Of a DNA stretch of 64,000 nt, positions 45,501-53,255 are shown one piece after another. A model generated the notes under the pieces. That model did no database searches, was not told where the DNA came from, and worked only from the letters and a program-made list of their open reading frames with translations. Where the stretch lies: assembly GCA_035938175.1 (NCBI GenBank), contig DASZHD010000035.1:1-64000 (forward strand), in the 5' to 3' direction. Position 1 is the first letter of the stretch; each line of letters opens with the position of its first letter. The stretch comes from DASRDE01 sp035938175 (lineage in GTDB: Bacteria > Vulcanimicrobiota > Vulcanimicrobiia > Vulcanimicrobiales > Vulcanimicrobiaceae). The position numbers and the translations under genes are program-made.

Positions 45501-46018
45501 TTGAGTTCCAGCAAGTCTTGCATCGTCTCGAGCAGCAAGACGTCGACGCCGCCCTCGATCAGAAAGCGCGCTTGTTCTCCGTAAATGTCGGCGAGCTGCG
45601 CGAACGTGATCTTCGACAGCATGGGATCCGAAGATGACACGAGCATCCCCGTGGGGCCCATCGATCCGGCAACGAAACGCGGCCGCTCCGGCGTCGAATA
45701 CGCATCGCACGCCTTGCGCGCGAGCTGCGCTGCGTTACGGTTGATTTCCGCAACGCGATCGCCCAGGCCGTATTCGTCCAGCTTCAATCGCGACGCGGTA
45801 AACGTGTCGGTTTCGACGACGTCGGCGCCCGCTTCCAAATACGATTCGTGAATCTGCCGGATGACGTCCGGGCGGCTCAAAACGAGCGCTTCATTACAAC
45901 CGTGGTAACGTTCGCCGCCGAAATCCTCGGCGGTGAGCTCCAGCGCCATGACTTGCGTGCCCATGGCGCCGTCATAGACGAGCACGCGCTCGCCCAGCGT
46001 ACGTAAGTAGTCAGTCAA
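42542..46018 (-). CDS. metH: Cobalamin-dependent methionine synthase
   Basis: The 1158-residue protein transfers methyl from 5-methyltetrahydrofolate to homocysteine. Modules run in order: homocysteine-binding domain (zinc ligands C229, C296, C297 in GLNCSTGP and GGCCGTTP), pterin-binding domain (from about 340, ICCALTERTDEDEQM), cobalamin cap and binding domain (axial His735 in GDVHDIGKN) and the AdoMet reactivation domain (YSWGYGACPDLSQHE). All four are intact and the length is normal. It is the last gene of metH-asparaginase-cysK on this strand. No B12 riboswitch lies in front of it; the cobalamin switch in this window controls uptake instead. Confidence 0.96.
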   Translation of the reverse strand: MTDYLRTLGERVLVYDGAMGTQVMALELTAEDFGGERYHGCNEALVLSRPDVIRQIHESYLEAGADVVETDTFTASRLKLDEYGLGDRVAEINRNAAQLARKACDAYSTPERPRFVAGSMGPTGMLVSSSDPMLSKITFAQLADIYGEQARFLIEGGVDVLLLETMQDLLELKAAIAGITREFAKGVRRVPIQAQPTLITEGRMLLGTDIRAICATLDALPIDVIGLNCSTGPAQMRDSIRYLTEMSDRYVSVIPNAGLPIMGPKGETIYPETPEELAGELEAFVREFGVNVVGGCCGTTPAHITALRRAVDGRRGRKPQPKPVQYAASAMTAVSLEQEPRPLLVGERINAQGSRKLKRLLLEEQYDSIALLAREQIEGGAHVLDICCALTERTDEDEQMRTVVRKLAQSVEAPLMIDSTEPRVITAALENYPGRAIVNSVHLESGRAKIDSVLPAVLEHGAAVVALTIDEEGMAKTAERKAQVAKRIYDIVVDEYGLPAGALIFDDLTFTLATGDAEYVHSAVETIEGIRAIKSQLPGVLTSLGVSNVSFGLKPHARAALNSVFLHHCVEAGLDMALVHAKEIQPYAELDAAERELCDDLVFNRRPDALQRLIEHYESVSATASTVEQKDDDADAPPEVRIHNAILRRRKDGIEAKIDEALQTRDAVAVLNEILLPAMKEVGDKFGAGELILPFVLQSAEVMKKAVAHLEQFLEKKEGASKGKVVLATVFGDVHDIGKNLVNTILSNNGYTVFDLGKQVPMNTILEKAVEVQADAIGLSALLVSTSKQMPVCVREQDSRGLNFPVLVGGAAINRDFGRRISLLDEGERFFEPGLFYAKDAFEGLQIMETLTGDPQGRTKFVERARSEAFNLRDAQRRVVTTSNGEIVYSRVKSEPSPIPTPPFWGARTVTDIDPRELWSCFDLRSLYRLSWGAANTKGEAFDRLVREDFEPRLHRYERMAISDGLLQPRFVYGYFPAASSGNDVVIYDPNDHRREVARFAFARQPGGEHLSLADYVREAQDGRAVDLVALQVVTVGTRAAERTEELQRAGEYSESYFLHGFSVQSAEALAEYAHRSIRKELGLEPDRGKRYSWGYGACPDLSQHETAFALLDATNAIGVTLTQAHQIVPEQSTAAIVIHHPKAAYFNAGAVRELETA

Positions 46019-46020
46019 TT

Positions 46021-47079
46021 TTATCGTGTACTCGCTTTTTCGACGGCGATGGTACTGGACGCGCGGACTTCTCCGACGGCGCGCCCGGCACGATTATACA
46101 CGATTGCGCGCTCGAAGTCGGCCATATCAGTCTCTACCGCCGCCGGCAATGGTCCCACGCGCCGGAGGCAAGCGAGCACGGCGGGCCCGCGTGCTCTGCT
46201 CGCGCCGTCCAGCACCTTGACCACCTGGCCGTGTCCCGAAGCGATGAGCGAGGCGCCGTGGACGCCTTCGGCCCCGCTCTTGCATGCCACGGTACCACCC
46301 GCCGTCTGCATCAGCCGCGTGTCGAACTCGCCGGTGCCCGAAACGTACTCCGGGTGCGCGATCATCGCATCGCGGACGGCCTGCAACGGTTGTGCGTCGG
46401 CCTCGTCGATTCGATCGAGATTCGCAAACCGCATGAACGCCAGCGCCGCGTCGCGCAACGTCACCGCGTACACGGGAATACCGCAGCCGTCGATGCCGAT
46501 CGGCAGATCGTGCGCGCTCCGGTCCGATAACCGCGCACAAAACTCCAGAATTCGTTGTTGCGCGGGATTATGGAGATCCACGTACGTCGCGGGATCGGTA
46601 CCGATCGCAACGCACAGCGCCAGGATGCCGGCGTGCTTTCCGGAGCAGTTGTTATGAATTGCCGTCGGCGTAATGCCTTCCCGCTGCAATTCCGCGGCAG
46701 CGGCTGCATTGTACGGCGCGTGCGCGCCGCATTGAAGTGCGCGTTCGTCCAGACCGATTTTCCGCAGAATCGATTGCACCGCTTCGACATGAAACCTTTG
46801 ACCGGTGTGTGACGCCGCCATCACGGCGATTTCCCGCGGTTCCAGTCCGAAACGCTCGCGCACGCCGGCGGCAATCGCGGCCGCCGCAATGAACGGTTTC
46901 GCGCTCGAACGCAAATAGACCGGAACATCGATCGAACCGGCCGCCAGCACGACGTTACGGCGGGCATCCAATGCGCAAGCGGCGACATGGTGAACGGACT
47001 CCACCATATCGCCGCGCGTTACTTCTACCAGGGGTTCGCCGGTTAGCTGAGATTGCTCATACGAGAGCTGCTTCGACAA
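46021..47079 (-). CDS. Asparaginase, thermolabile/Rhizobium-type family
   Basis: The 352-residue protein belongs to the asparaginase II family of the rhizobial type, distinct from the E. coli enzymes. Conserved segments are PVYLRSSAKPFIAAA, AASHTGQRFHVEAV, NNCSGKHAGILALC and IGIDGCGIPVYAVTL, matching the Ser-Lys and metal-binding Cys/His sites known in that family. It hydrolyses L-asparagine to aspartate and ammonia in the cytoplasm. The TTG start at 47079 has AGGA 8 nt upstream and overlaps the end of cysK by 23 nt. metH follows after 2 nt. Confidence 0.9.
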   Translation of the reverse strand: MSKQLSYEQSQLTGEPLVEVTRGDMVESVHHVAACALDARRNVVLAAGSIDVPVYLRSSAKPFIAAAAIAAGVRERFGLEPREIAVMAASHTGQRFHVEAVQSILRKIGLDERALQCGAHAPYNAAAAAELQREGITPTAIHNNCSGKHAGILALCVAIGTDPATYVDLHNPAQQRILEFCARLSDRSAHDLPIGIDGCGIPVYAVTLRDAALAFMRFANLDRIDEADAQPLQAVRDAMIAHPEYVSGTGEFDTRLMQTAGGTVACKSGAEGVHGASLIASGHGQVVKVLDGASRARGPAVLACLRRVGPLPAAVETDMADFERAIVYNRAGRAVGEVRASSTIAVEKASTR

Positions 47080-48019
47080 TATTGGCTTCCTGCTCCGCGA
47101 ATACGGGATTAGAGAGATATCGCTCGCCCGTGTCGCACCCGAACGTGACGATCAATTTGCCTTTCGACTGCGGGCGTGCTGCAACTTGCAACGCGGCCCA
47201 GATGTTTGCGCCGGAGGAAATGCCGACCAGCATACCCTCCTCGCGCGCCGCGCGCCGCGCCGTTGCGATCGCATCGGCGTCCGTTACGCGAAGCACTTCG
47301 TCGTAAATTCCCGTATTGAGGACCTTCGGAATGAATCCCGTGCCCGTTCCTTGGATCTTGTGCGCCCCGGGCTGTCCGCCCGACAGGACGGGCGACGCAT
47401 CCGGTTCGACCGCAATCATCTGCACGCCGGGCTTGCGTTCCTTGAGTACTTCACCGACGCCGGTGATCGTGCCGCCGGTGCCGATCGCCGAAACGACGGC
47501 GTCGACGGTTCCGTCGGTGTCGCGCCAAATCTCCTCGGCGGTCGTGCGCCGGTGAATCTCGGGATTCGCGGGATTCTCGAATTGCTGGGGCATGAAATAT
47601 TTGGCCGGGTTGGAGCTCAAAATCTCGTTCGCTTTTGCGATCGCGCCGCGCATGCCGTCTGCGCCCGGCGTCAGAATAACCTGCGCGCCGTAGGCTTTGA
47701 GCAGATTTCTCCGTTCGATCGTCATCGTATCCGGCATCACTAAAATCACCGGATACCCTTTTGCGGCAGCGACGAACGCCAGCGCGATTCCGGTGTTTCC
47801 GCTGGTCGGCTCGACGATCACGGTGTCCGGACGCAAGCGGCCCTCGCGTTCGGCAGCTTCGATCATCGAAACGCCGATTCGGTCCTTCACCGAGCCGGCC
47901 GGATTGAACGACTCCATCTTCACCACGACGGTGGCCGCCAGACCCTTGGCCATGCGGTTCAGCTTTACAAGCGGCGTATTGCCGAACGTATCGGCGAGAT
48001 TCTCGTATATCCGTGCCAT
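47057..48019 (-). CDS. cysK: Cysteine synthase A
   Basis: The 320-residue PLP-dependent O-acetylserine sulfhydrylase makes cysteine from O-acetylserine and sulfide. The PLP lysine is K45 in NPAGSVKDRIG; the substrate loop is TSGNTGIALAF, the phosphate-binding loop GTGGTITGVGEV and the C-terminal SGANIWAAL. ATG at 48019 is used; an ATG three codons earlier (MAR-MARIYEN) is equally possible. It is the first gene of a minus-strand group with the asparaginase and metH, so sulfur and aspartate-family metabolism are linked here. The promoter region 48020-48125 is shared with the divergent exonuclease. Confidence 0.93.
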   Translation of the reverse strand: MARIYENLADTFGNTPLVKLNRMAKGLAATVVVKMESFNPAGSVKDRIGVSMIEAAEREGRLRPDTVIVEPTSGNTGIALAFVAAAKGYPVILVMPDTMTIERRNLLKAYGAQVILTPGADGMRGAIAKANEILSSNPAKYFMPQQFENPANPEIHRRTTAEEIWRDTDGTVDAVVSAIGTGGTITGVGEVLKERKPGVQMIAVEPDASPVLSGGQPGAHKIQGTGTGFIPKVLNTGIYDEVLRVTDADAIATARRAAREEGMLVGISSGANIWAALQVAARPQSKGKLIVTFGCDTGERYLSNPVFAEQEANIVEAALV

Positions 48020-48125
48020 ACGCGCCATAACCGCCGCGGCACGGCAAAGGCTGCGGCAAGGCAGCCCGCCGAGGACACCGAACACACATTCGGCCGTGTT
48101 CCGTTTATCCGAAAAATCGCTGTAC

Positions 48126-49115
48126 GTGGAAGCGATCGATCTATGGATCGATTCCATGCGGTCGCGCGACCGCTGCTACGTCTCGCATGGCCACGGCGAT
48201 CATGCCCGCGAACACGCGACGATCGTTGCCACGCCCAACACCGCCGCTATTTGCCGCGCGCGTTTTGCACGCCGCGAACGCGATCCGCGCCAGCCTGCCC
48301 TTTTGGAAGCACCCGTCCCGCCCCGGCCCCGGTGCGCTTTCGAAGAGCACGCATTCAACCGTCCGTGGAGTGACGGCGAGCACGTGCTCACGCTTTTTTC
48401 GGCCGGACATGTCTTGGGAAGCTCGCAGCTCCTTATCGAGAGCGAGTCAGGCCGCTTCGTGTACACCGGAGATTTCAAACTCACGTCGTCCGCGACGGCC
48501 GAGCCGCCCGAAGTGAAGAAATGCGACGTACTGTTGATGGAATGCACGTACGGGCGACCGCACTACGCGTTTCCGCCGCGCGACGAAGTCGCCGCCGAAA
48601 TGGCGGCATTCGCTCGAGACGCGCTCGCATTCGACGCCATCCCGGTGTTTTTCGCGTATTCACTCGGTAAGGCGCAAGAAGCCATTTCCATTTTGGGCGA
48701 TGCGGGATTGCCGCTCACCGTGCACGGCGCCATCGACACGATCAGCAAAGTTTACGAACGATGCGGTGTTAGGCTGCCGCCGTACTCGCGGTACGATGCG
48801 CTCGCGTTTTCACCCAGCGCCGTCGTTTGGCCGCCCGGCCGTCCGTTGCCCAAGACCATCAGCGAGCACACCGTGCGCACTGCCGTGCTCACCGGCTGGT
48901 CTTTGGATCGCAACGCCATATTCCGGTACGGCGCCGAACGCGGCTTCGCGCTGAGCGACCACGCGGATTATCCGGCCCTATTGCGGTATGTGGAACTCGC
49001 GCAGCCGAAAAAAGTGCTGCTAAACCACGGCTGGCGCGATTTCGCCTATCGTTTGCGCGCGGCGGGCGTCGACGCGGAGTATTTGGAAGAGCATACGCAG
49101 CTTACGTTGTTCTAA
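48126..49115 (+). CDS. Metallo-beta-lactamase-fold exonuclease, ligase-associated type
   Basis: The 329-residue protein is of the beta-CASP/mRNA-end-processing exonuclease group. The metal motif HGHGDH is at residues 21-26 (H21, H23, D25, H26); further ligands are in SAGHVLGSSQ, YTGDFKL and FALSDHADYP. Proteins of this family are encoded next to an ATP-dependent DNA ligase in many bacteria, and a ligase gene follows here after one small gene. The expected role is nucleolytic end trimming in DNA repair. The GTG start at 48126 fits the domain start; no good ribosome-binding site is visible. Confidence 0.88.
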   Translation: MEAIDLWIDSMRSRDRCYVSHGHGDHAREHATIVATPNTAAICRARFARRERDPRQPALLEAPVPPRPRCAFEEHAFNRPWSDGEHVLTLFSAGHVLGSSQLLIESESGRFVYTGDFKLTSSATAEPPEVKKCDVLLMECTYGRPHYAFPPRDEVAAEMAAFARDALAFDAIPVFFAYSLGKAQEAISILGDAGLPLTVHGAIDTISKVYERCGVRLPPYSRYDALAFSPSAVVWPPGRPLPKTISEHTVRTAVLTGWSLDRNAIFRYGAERGFALSDHADYPALLRYVELAQPKKVLLNHGWRDFAYRLRAAGVDAEYLEEHTQLTLF

Positions 49116-49124
49116 CGCGCGCGT

Positions 49125-49403
49125 TCAATCGACGCCGATGTCCCACAGCAAGCCCAAGTCTTTCTTCGCAAAAGCGCGAAACGCGATCAATGTTTCGGTA
49201 TTGCGAATTCCCTGCAGCGCGCCGATGCCTTCGGTAACCAGATCGCTCAGCTCGTCGTGTTGCTTTACGCGCGCCACGACGACCATGTCATACGGTCCGG
49301 CGACGCTGTAAACTTCGGTAATTCCCTCGATCGCGAGTAAGTCGTCGGCGATGCTTTTCAGCCGCGGACGCTCGACGTTGATGAGGATAAATGCCGTGAC
49401 CAT
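49125..49403 (-). CDS. Stand-alone Lrp/AsnC ligand-binding (RAM) domain protein
   Basis: The 92-residue protein is a single RAM domain with no DNA-binding helix-turn-helix: VTAFILINVERPRLKSIADD, EVYSVAGPYDMVVVARVKQH, LSDLVTEGIGALQGIRNTET. Such stand-alone domains form ligand-binding oligomers and may modulate full-length Lrp proteins. It starts with ATG at 49403 (an ATG four codons upstream is possible) and is divergent from the DNA ligase with about 15 nt between starts. It sits between the exonuclease and the ligase on the opposite strand. Confidence 0.85.
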   Translation of the reverse strand: MVTAFILINVERPRLKSIADDLLAIEGITEVYSVAGPYDMVVVARVKQHDELSDLVTEGIGALQGIRNTETLIAFRAFAKKDLGLLWDIGVD

Positions 49404-49418
49404 GGGGAAATCCATTCC

Positions 49419-51095
49419 ATGGTCCGGTTCGGCCAAACCTGCGCGGAAATCGCGGCCCGCCCGGGAAAACTTGAAAAAATAGCGGTGCTCTCCGCATATC
49501 TGCGCACGCTGGACGACGGCGATTTGGCGTGCGCGGCGCGCTTTTTTACCGGGAATCCCTTCGCGGCGCGCGATGAACGCAGCCTCGGGATCGGCTGGCG
49601 TGCCATCGTGGAAGCGGCAAAAAACGCATGGGACGTACCGGAAGGCGCTCTCGGCCCGGCTTACCGCGAGCACGGCGATCTGGGCGCCGCGCTTGGACCG
49701 TTCGTGCGCCCGCCGTTCGATCTCGCGCTGTTTTCGGAAACGCTGACGCCCGCTTCGCTGTACGAACTGTTCGAACAAGCCGCCTCCGCCGGGGGAAAAG
49801 CCGCGGGGCGAAAACGCCTGGCGATTTGCGAGCGGATCTTGCGCGCGTGCACCGATCCCGTCGAAGCAACGTACGTCATTAAGATCGTGACGGGTGACCT
49901 TCGAATCGGTCTGCGTGAAGGACTCGTAGTGGATGCAATCGCCGCGGCGTTCGAGTGCCCGCCTCACGACGTTCGCCGCGCGAGTATGGCTGCCGGAGAT
50001 ATCGGAGCCGTCGCGGTCGCAGCTCGAACCGGAAGCCTGGGCGAAATGCGCGTGGCGTATGGAGCGCCGATTGGTTTCATGCTCGCAACCCCGATCGCGT
50101 ACGGCTCCGATTACAAAGATTTGCGCGAGGCCGTCTGGATCGTGGAGGAAAAGTTCGACGGTATCCGCGCGCAAGTTCACAAATCCGGCGATAGCGTGCG
50201 CATTTTTTCACGCACGCTAAATGACGTAACGCGATCGTATCCCGAGATCGCCGAGCGCCTGCGCGCGATGAGCGGCGACTTCATGCTCGACGGCGAGATC
50301 GTCGCGATGCGCGGCGGACAGGTGCTGCCCTTTCGCTATCTGCAAGCCCGATTGCAGCGTAAGGTGATTGACGGCACATTGCTGCAAGAAGTGCCGGTGG
50401 CATATTATGCGTTCGACATGCTGGCGGACGGCGATGAATTTTTGATCGACGAACCGCTGATCGAACGGCGGGCGCGGCTGCTGGATCGCATCGGCGAGTC
50501 GGCCGCCATTTTCCCCGTCTCATTTAAGCGCTTGAGTGAGGCCCCTCCCCCGCACGAGTTGGAAGAACATTTCGAACGCGCCCGCGCTGCCGGACACGAA
50601 GGCGTCATGCTCAAGCGCACGGACGCGGCGTACCATCCGGGCCGCCGCGGAAAATGGTGGCTGAAACTCAAGCGGGAGCTGTCGACGCTCGACGTGGTCG
50701 TCGTCGCCGTCGAATGGGGTCACGGCAAGCGCGCCAAAGTCCTCTCGGATTACACGTTTGCCGTACGCGGCGACGACGGACGTTTACTCACGATCGGCAA
50801 GGCGTATTCCGGCCTCACCGATTCTGAGATTGCCGAATTGACCAAGTGGTTCTTGGAGCATCCAATCGAGCGCGAACGGGGCGCCGGCCACCGGTTGTGG
50901 GTCGAGCCCAAAATCGTCATCGAAGTCGCTTTCGATATCATTCAGCCCAGCGATCTGCACGAAAGCGGATTTTCGCTGCGCTTTCCACGCATCGTGCGCG
51001 TCCGCGACGACAAGCCCGCCTCCGAGATCGATACCATGGAACGCGTGCGGGAGATTTATGGCGAGATGCTCGCGCGGGAGGGCCTTACGCCTTGA
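49419..51095 (+). CDS. ATP-dependent DNA ligase
   Basis: The 558-residue protein has an N-terminal DNA-binding domain (residues 1-200), the nucleotidyltransferase domain with adenylated Lys245 in EEKFDGIRAQ, further motifs MLDGEIVAM and EGVMLKRTDAAY, motif V LKLKRELSTLDV, and an OB-fold C-terminus ending in PRIVRVRDDKPASEID. It seals nicks using ATP, as opposed to the NAD-dependent LigA expected elsewhere in the genome. The nearby exonuclease forms the known ligase-associated pair; the helicase and phosphoesterase partners seen in other genomes are not in this window. Confidence 0.93.
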   Translation: MVRFGQTCAEIAARPGKLEKIAVLSAYLRTLDDGDLACAARFFTGNPFAARDERSLGIGWRAIVEAAKNAWDVPEGALGPAYREHGDLGAALGPFVRPPFDLALFSETLTPASLYELFEQAASAGGKAAGRKRLAICERILRACTDPVEATYVIKIVTGDLRIGLREGLVVDAIAAAFECPPHDVRRASMAAGDIGAVAVAARTGSLGEMRVAYGAPIGFMLATPIAYGSDYKDLREAVWIVEEKFDGIRAQVHKSGDSVRIFSRTLNDVTRSYPEIAERLRAMSGDFMLDGEIVAMRGGQVLPFRYLQARLQRKVIDGTLLQEVPVAYYAFDMLADGDEFLIDEPLIERRARLLDRIGESAAIFPVSFKRLSEAPPPHELEEHFERARAAGHEGVMLKRTDAAYHPGRRGKWWLKLKRELSTLDVVVVAVEWGHGKRAKVLSDYTFAVRGDDGRLLTIGKAYSGLTDSEIAELTKWFLEHPIERERGAGHRLWVEPKIVIEVAFDIIQPSDLHESGFSLRFPRIVRVRDDKPASEIDTMERVREIYGEMLAREGLTP

Positions 51096-51120
51096 CATGA
51101 GCTGTATCATACCAATGGAT

Positions 51121-51283
51121 TCCTCGTTAGGTGAGGCGTCCACACGAGAACAAGCCGCTGCCCGGAAAGGTCGAGAGACCCCAATGGGTCACCAGGTCCC
51201 GCCGAACCAAGGCGGCATCCTAACGCGGCTGAGTCCCCCGGGACTCTACGGCGTGTGGTGCTGAAGCTCGACGTTGAGGAAAA
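51121..51283 (+). promoter_or_regulatory. M-box (ykoK) magnesium riboswitch
   Basis: The leader contains the M-box blocks in order: TCGTTAGGTGAGGC, GCCGCTGCCC, GTCGAGAGACCCCAATGGGT, GGCGGCATCC, and the 3' closing block GTGGTGCTGAAGCTC then GACGTTGAGG. These correspond to the Mg2+-sensing aptamer known upstream of mgtE and other magnesium transporters. A strong terminator hairpin follows at 51317, consistent with transcriptional control. Ends are approximate. Confidence 0.92.
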
Positions 51284-51316
51284 ACCGAATGCAAACCGCG
51301 TTTGGAGTTTCGTCAG

Positions 51317-51355
51317 CTGTCGCGCGCGAGGACGCCGCGGCAGTTTTTTATTTTT
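51317..51355 (+). terminator. Terminator hairpin of the M-box expression platform
   Basis: CTGTCGCG pairs with CGCGGCAG (8 bp, one wobble), with a further GCG/CGC stem inside, followed by TTTTTTATTTTT. The position, about 35 nt past the aptamer and before the first small ORF, fits a terminator that forms when Mg2+ is bound. Confidence 0.8.
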
Positions 51356-51379
51356 ACGTGACCTGCGAGAGGGGGTGAA

Positions 51380-51484
51380 GTGAACGCCATGGACGACGGG
51401 CCTAGTTGCAGTCGATTGTTCCTCAAGCTCGCGACGAGCTGCTATTCCTGCTGCGCCGGTTCCGTGGCGCGGCAAAACCGCTAA
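51380..51484 (+). CDS. Cys-rich 34-residue small ORF in the M-box transcript
   Basis: A frame from GTG at 51380 (or ATG at 51389) encodes a product with SCSRLFLKLATSCYSCCAGS in its middle: four cysteines in 16 residues and a mildly hydrophobic centre. GGGGG lies directly upstream of the GTG. It begins 24 nt after the terminator T-tract and ends 21 nt before the next small ORF. Too short for family assignment; it could be a leader peptide or a small membrane-associated protein, or a chance frame. Confidence 0.4.
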   Translation: MNAMDDGPSCSRLFLKLATSCYSCCAGSVARQNR

Positions 51485-51505
51485 ATCACTAAGGAGAACC
51501 GTGCC

Positions 51506-51637
51506 ATGAAACTTCTGGCATTCTTTCGCGGGATCGTATTCCGCGCGCCGGCATCAGCCGTTCACGACGATCAGCTGCGCGCCGGCGATTTCCGCGAGGC
51601 CCCCATCTTCACGCCCTGGACGATGCTGGTGTCATGA
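51506..51637 (+). CDS. 43-residue small protein coupled to the Nramp-like gene
   Basis: AAGGAG lies 9 nt before an ATG that opens a 43-codon frame starting MKLLAFFRGIVFRAP and ending FTPWTMLVS. Its TGA overlaps the transporter ATG (ATGATC), so transporter translation is probably coupled to it, which matters because the transporter has no clear Shine-Dalgarno of its own. The N-terminus is short, basic and hydrophobic; the middle is acidic. No family is recognised. The good ribosome-binding site and the ATGA junction make it a better candidate than the preceding ORF. Confidence 0.6.
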   Translation: MKLLAFFRGIVFRAPASAVHDDQLRAGDFREAPIFTPWTMLVS

Positions 51638-53253
51638 TCCAGGCGCAACGCTCGGCCCGCCTCGACGACTTGCACGTCGGCGACATTCGAGGCGCGCTCG
51701 GGACGATCAAGCACGGCGACATCGCTCCACGCAACGGCGTGTGGGCCAAGCTCGTCACGTTCTTCGCGATCGCCGGCCCGGGCCTCATCGTCATGGTCGG
51801 CGACAACGATGCGGGGGCGTTCGGCACGTACACGCAAGCCGGACAGAACTACGGAACGGCGCTGCTCTGGACGCTGCTCTTGCTCGTGCCGGTGCTCTAC
51901 GTCAACCAGGAGATGGTCCTGCGTCTAGGCGTCGTGAGCGGCGTGGGGCATGCGCGCTTGATCTTGGAGCGTTTCGGCAAGTTCTGGGGCGCTTTCAGCG
52001 TGATCGATCTGTTCGTTCTGAACGCACTGACGATCGTCACGGAGTTCATCGGCATCAGCTTGGCAGCGGAGTTCTTCGGTATTCCGAAACTGCTCGGGGT
52101 CGGCATCGCCGCCGCGCTGGTAATGGCGGCGGTCAGCACGGGCAGCTTCCGGCGTTTCGAGCGATTCGCCGTCGGACTCTGCGCCGGAAGCCTGCTGCTC
52201 GTTCCGGTGCTCGTCCGAGTCCACATGCCGATCGCGCAATCGCTTCACGACCTCGTCGTTCCGGGTCTGCCGAAGGGTGACTTGAGCGTGATCATGCTGC
52301 TCGTCATCGGCATCGTCGGAACGACCGTTGCACCTTGGCAGCTTTTCTTCCAGCAAAGCTTCGTCATCGACAAGCGCATCACGCCGCGCTTTTTGAACTA
52401 CGAGCGCTGGGATCTCGTAGTCGGCATTGTATTCGTCGTCATCGGCGGCGTCGCGATGGTGTCGACCGCGGCGGCGACGTTCGCCGGACATACCGAATTC
52501 GGAAACTTCGCCGACGCCGGCGCCGTAGCCGCGGGCATCGCAAAGTACGTGGGCCACGTTCCGGCTGCGCTGTTCGCGCTCGCGCTCGCCGATGCGAGCA
52601 TCATCGGCGCCGCATCCGTCGGACTCTCGACAGCGTACGCCGTCGGCGACGTGCTTTCGTACCGGCATTCGCTGCACCGCAAGGTTACCGACGCGCCGCA
52701 GTTCTACGCCGTGTACTTGGGCCTAATCGTGCTCGCCGCTGCAATCGTCCTGATTCCGGGAAGCCCGCTCGGATTGCTGACGAACGCCGTGCAAGTGCTG
52801 GCCGGCGTGCTGCTTCCCAGCGCAACGGTTTTCTTACTCTTGCTTTCGAACGACAAAGCTGTACTGGGACCGTTCGTGAACACGACGGGCGTGAACGTCT
52901 TTACCGCGCTGGTCATTGCCATGCTGGTCATGCTCTCGATTATCTTGACCGCTTCGGTGCTGTTTCCGGCTTTCGGCACGCCGCAGATCCTATGGACGCT
53001 CGGAGCGGGGACCGGAATCAGCGTAGCCATTGCGTTATGGACTGCGTTTTCAAATCGCCGCTCCGCACACAACGCCGCGTCCGCTGCGGAAAAGGCTGTC
53101 TGGCAAATGCCGCCGCTCGAAACGCTTCCCAAAGCGGTATTCACGCCGATGAACCGCCTCTGGCTCCTCGTTCTGCGAGCATATCTCGTCATCGCCGTCG
53201 GGTTGGTCATTTTCCGCGTCACGCAGTTCGCACTGCATCACGGGTCGCTCTAA
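51634..53253 (+). CDS. Nramp-like divalent metal transporter, likely Mg2+ type
   Basis: The 539-residue protein has the LeuT-fold Nramp core with about 11 TM helices: GPGLIVMVGDNDAGAFGTYT (TM1), EMVLRLGVVSG, and VGTTVAPWQLFFQQSFVIDK (TM6). Canonical Nramp Mn/Fe transporters carry DPGN in TM1 and MPH in TM6. Here these read DAGA (59-62) and APW (233-235), so the TM6 methionine that selects transition metals is missing, as in the SLC11-related magnesium transporters. The M-box in front points the same way. Soluble N- and C-terminal extensions are present (about 40 and 60 residues). Mg2+ import is inferred, not shown. Confidence 0.88.
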   Translation: MIQAQRSARLDDLHVGDIRGALGTIKHGDIAPRNGVWAKLVTFFAIAGPGLIVMVGDNDAGAFGTYTQAGQNYGTALLWTLLLLVPVLYVNQEMVLRLGVVSGVGHARLILERFGKFWGAFSVIDLFVLNALTIVTEFIGISLAAEFFGIPKLLGVGIAAALVMAAVSTGSFRRFERFAVGLCAGSLLLVPVLVRVHMPIAQSLHDLVVPGLPKGDLSVIMLLVIGIVGTTVAPWQLFFQQSFVIDKRITPRFLNYERWDLVVGIVFVVIGGVAMVSTAAATFAGHTEFGNFADAGAVAAGIAKYVGHVPAALFALALADASIIGAASVGLSTAYAVGDVLSYRHSLHRKVTDAPQFYAVYLGLIVLAAAIVLIPGSPLGLLTNAVQVLAGVLLPSATVFLLLLSNDKAVLGPFVNTTGVNVFTALVIAMLVMLSIILTASVLFPAFGTPQILWTLGAGTGISVAIALWTAFSNRRSAHNAASAAEKAVWQMPPLETLPKAVFTPMNRLWLLVLRAYLVIAVGLVIFRVTQFALHHGSL

Positions 53254-53255
53254 CG

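Noticed and set aside
52335..53255. In-frame 5' extension of the porin gene through the first transporter gene
   Set aside because: The extension has no fold, while a signal peptide with an ATG just after the transporter stop gives a sensible start.
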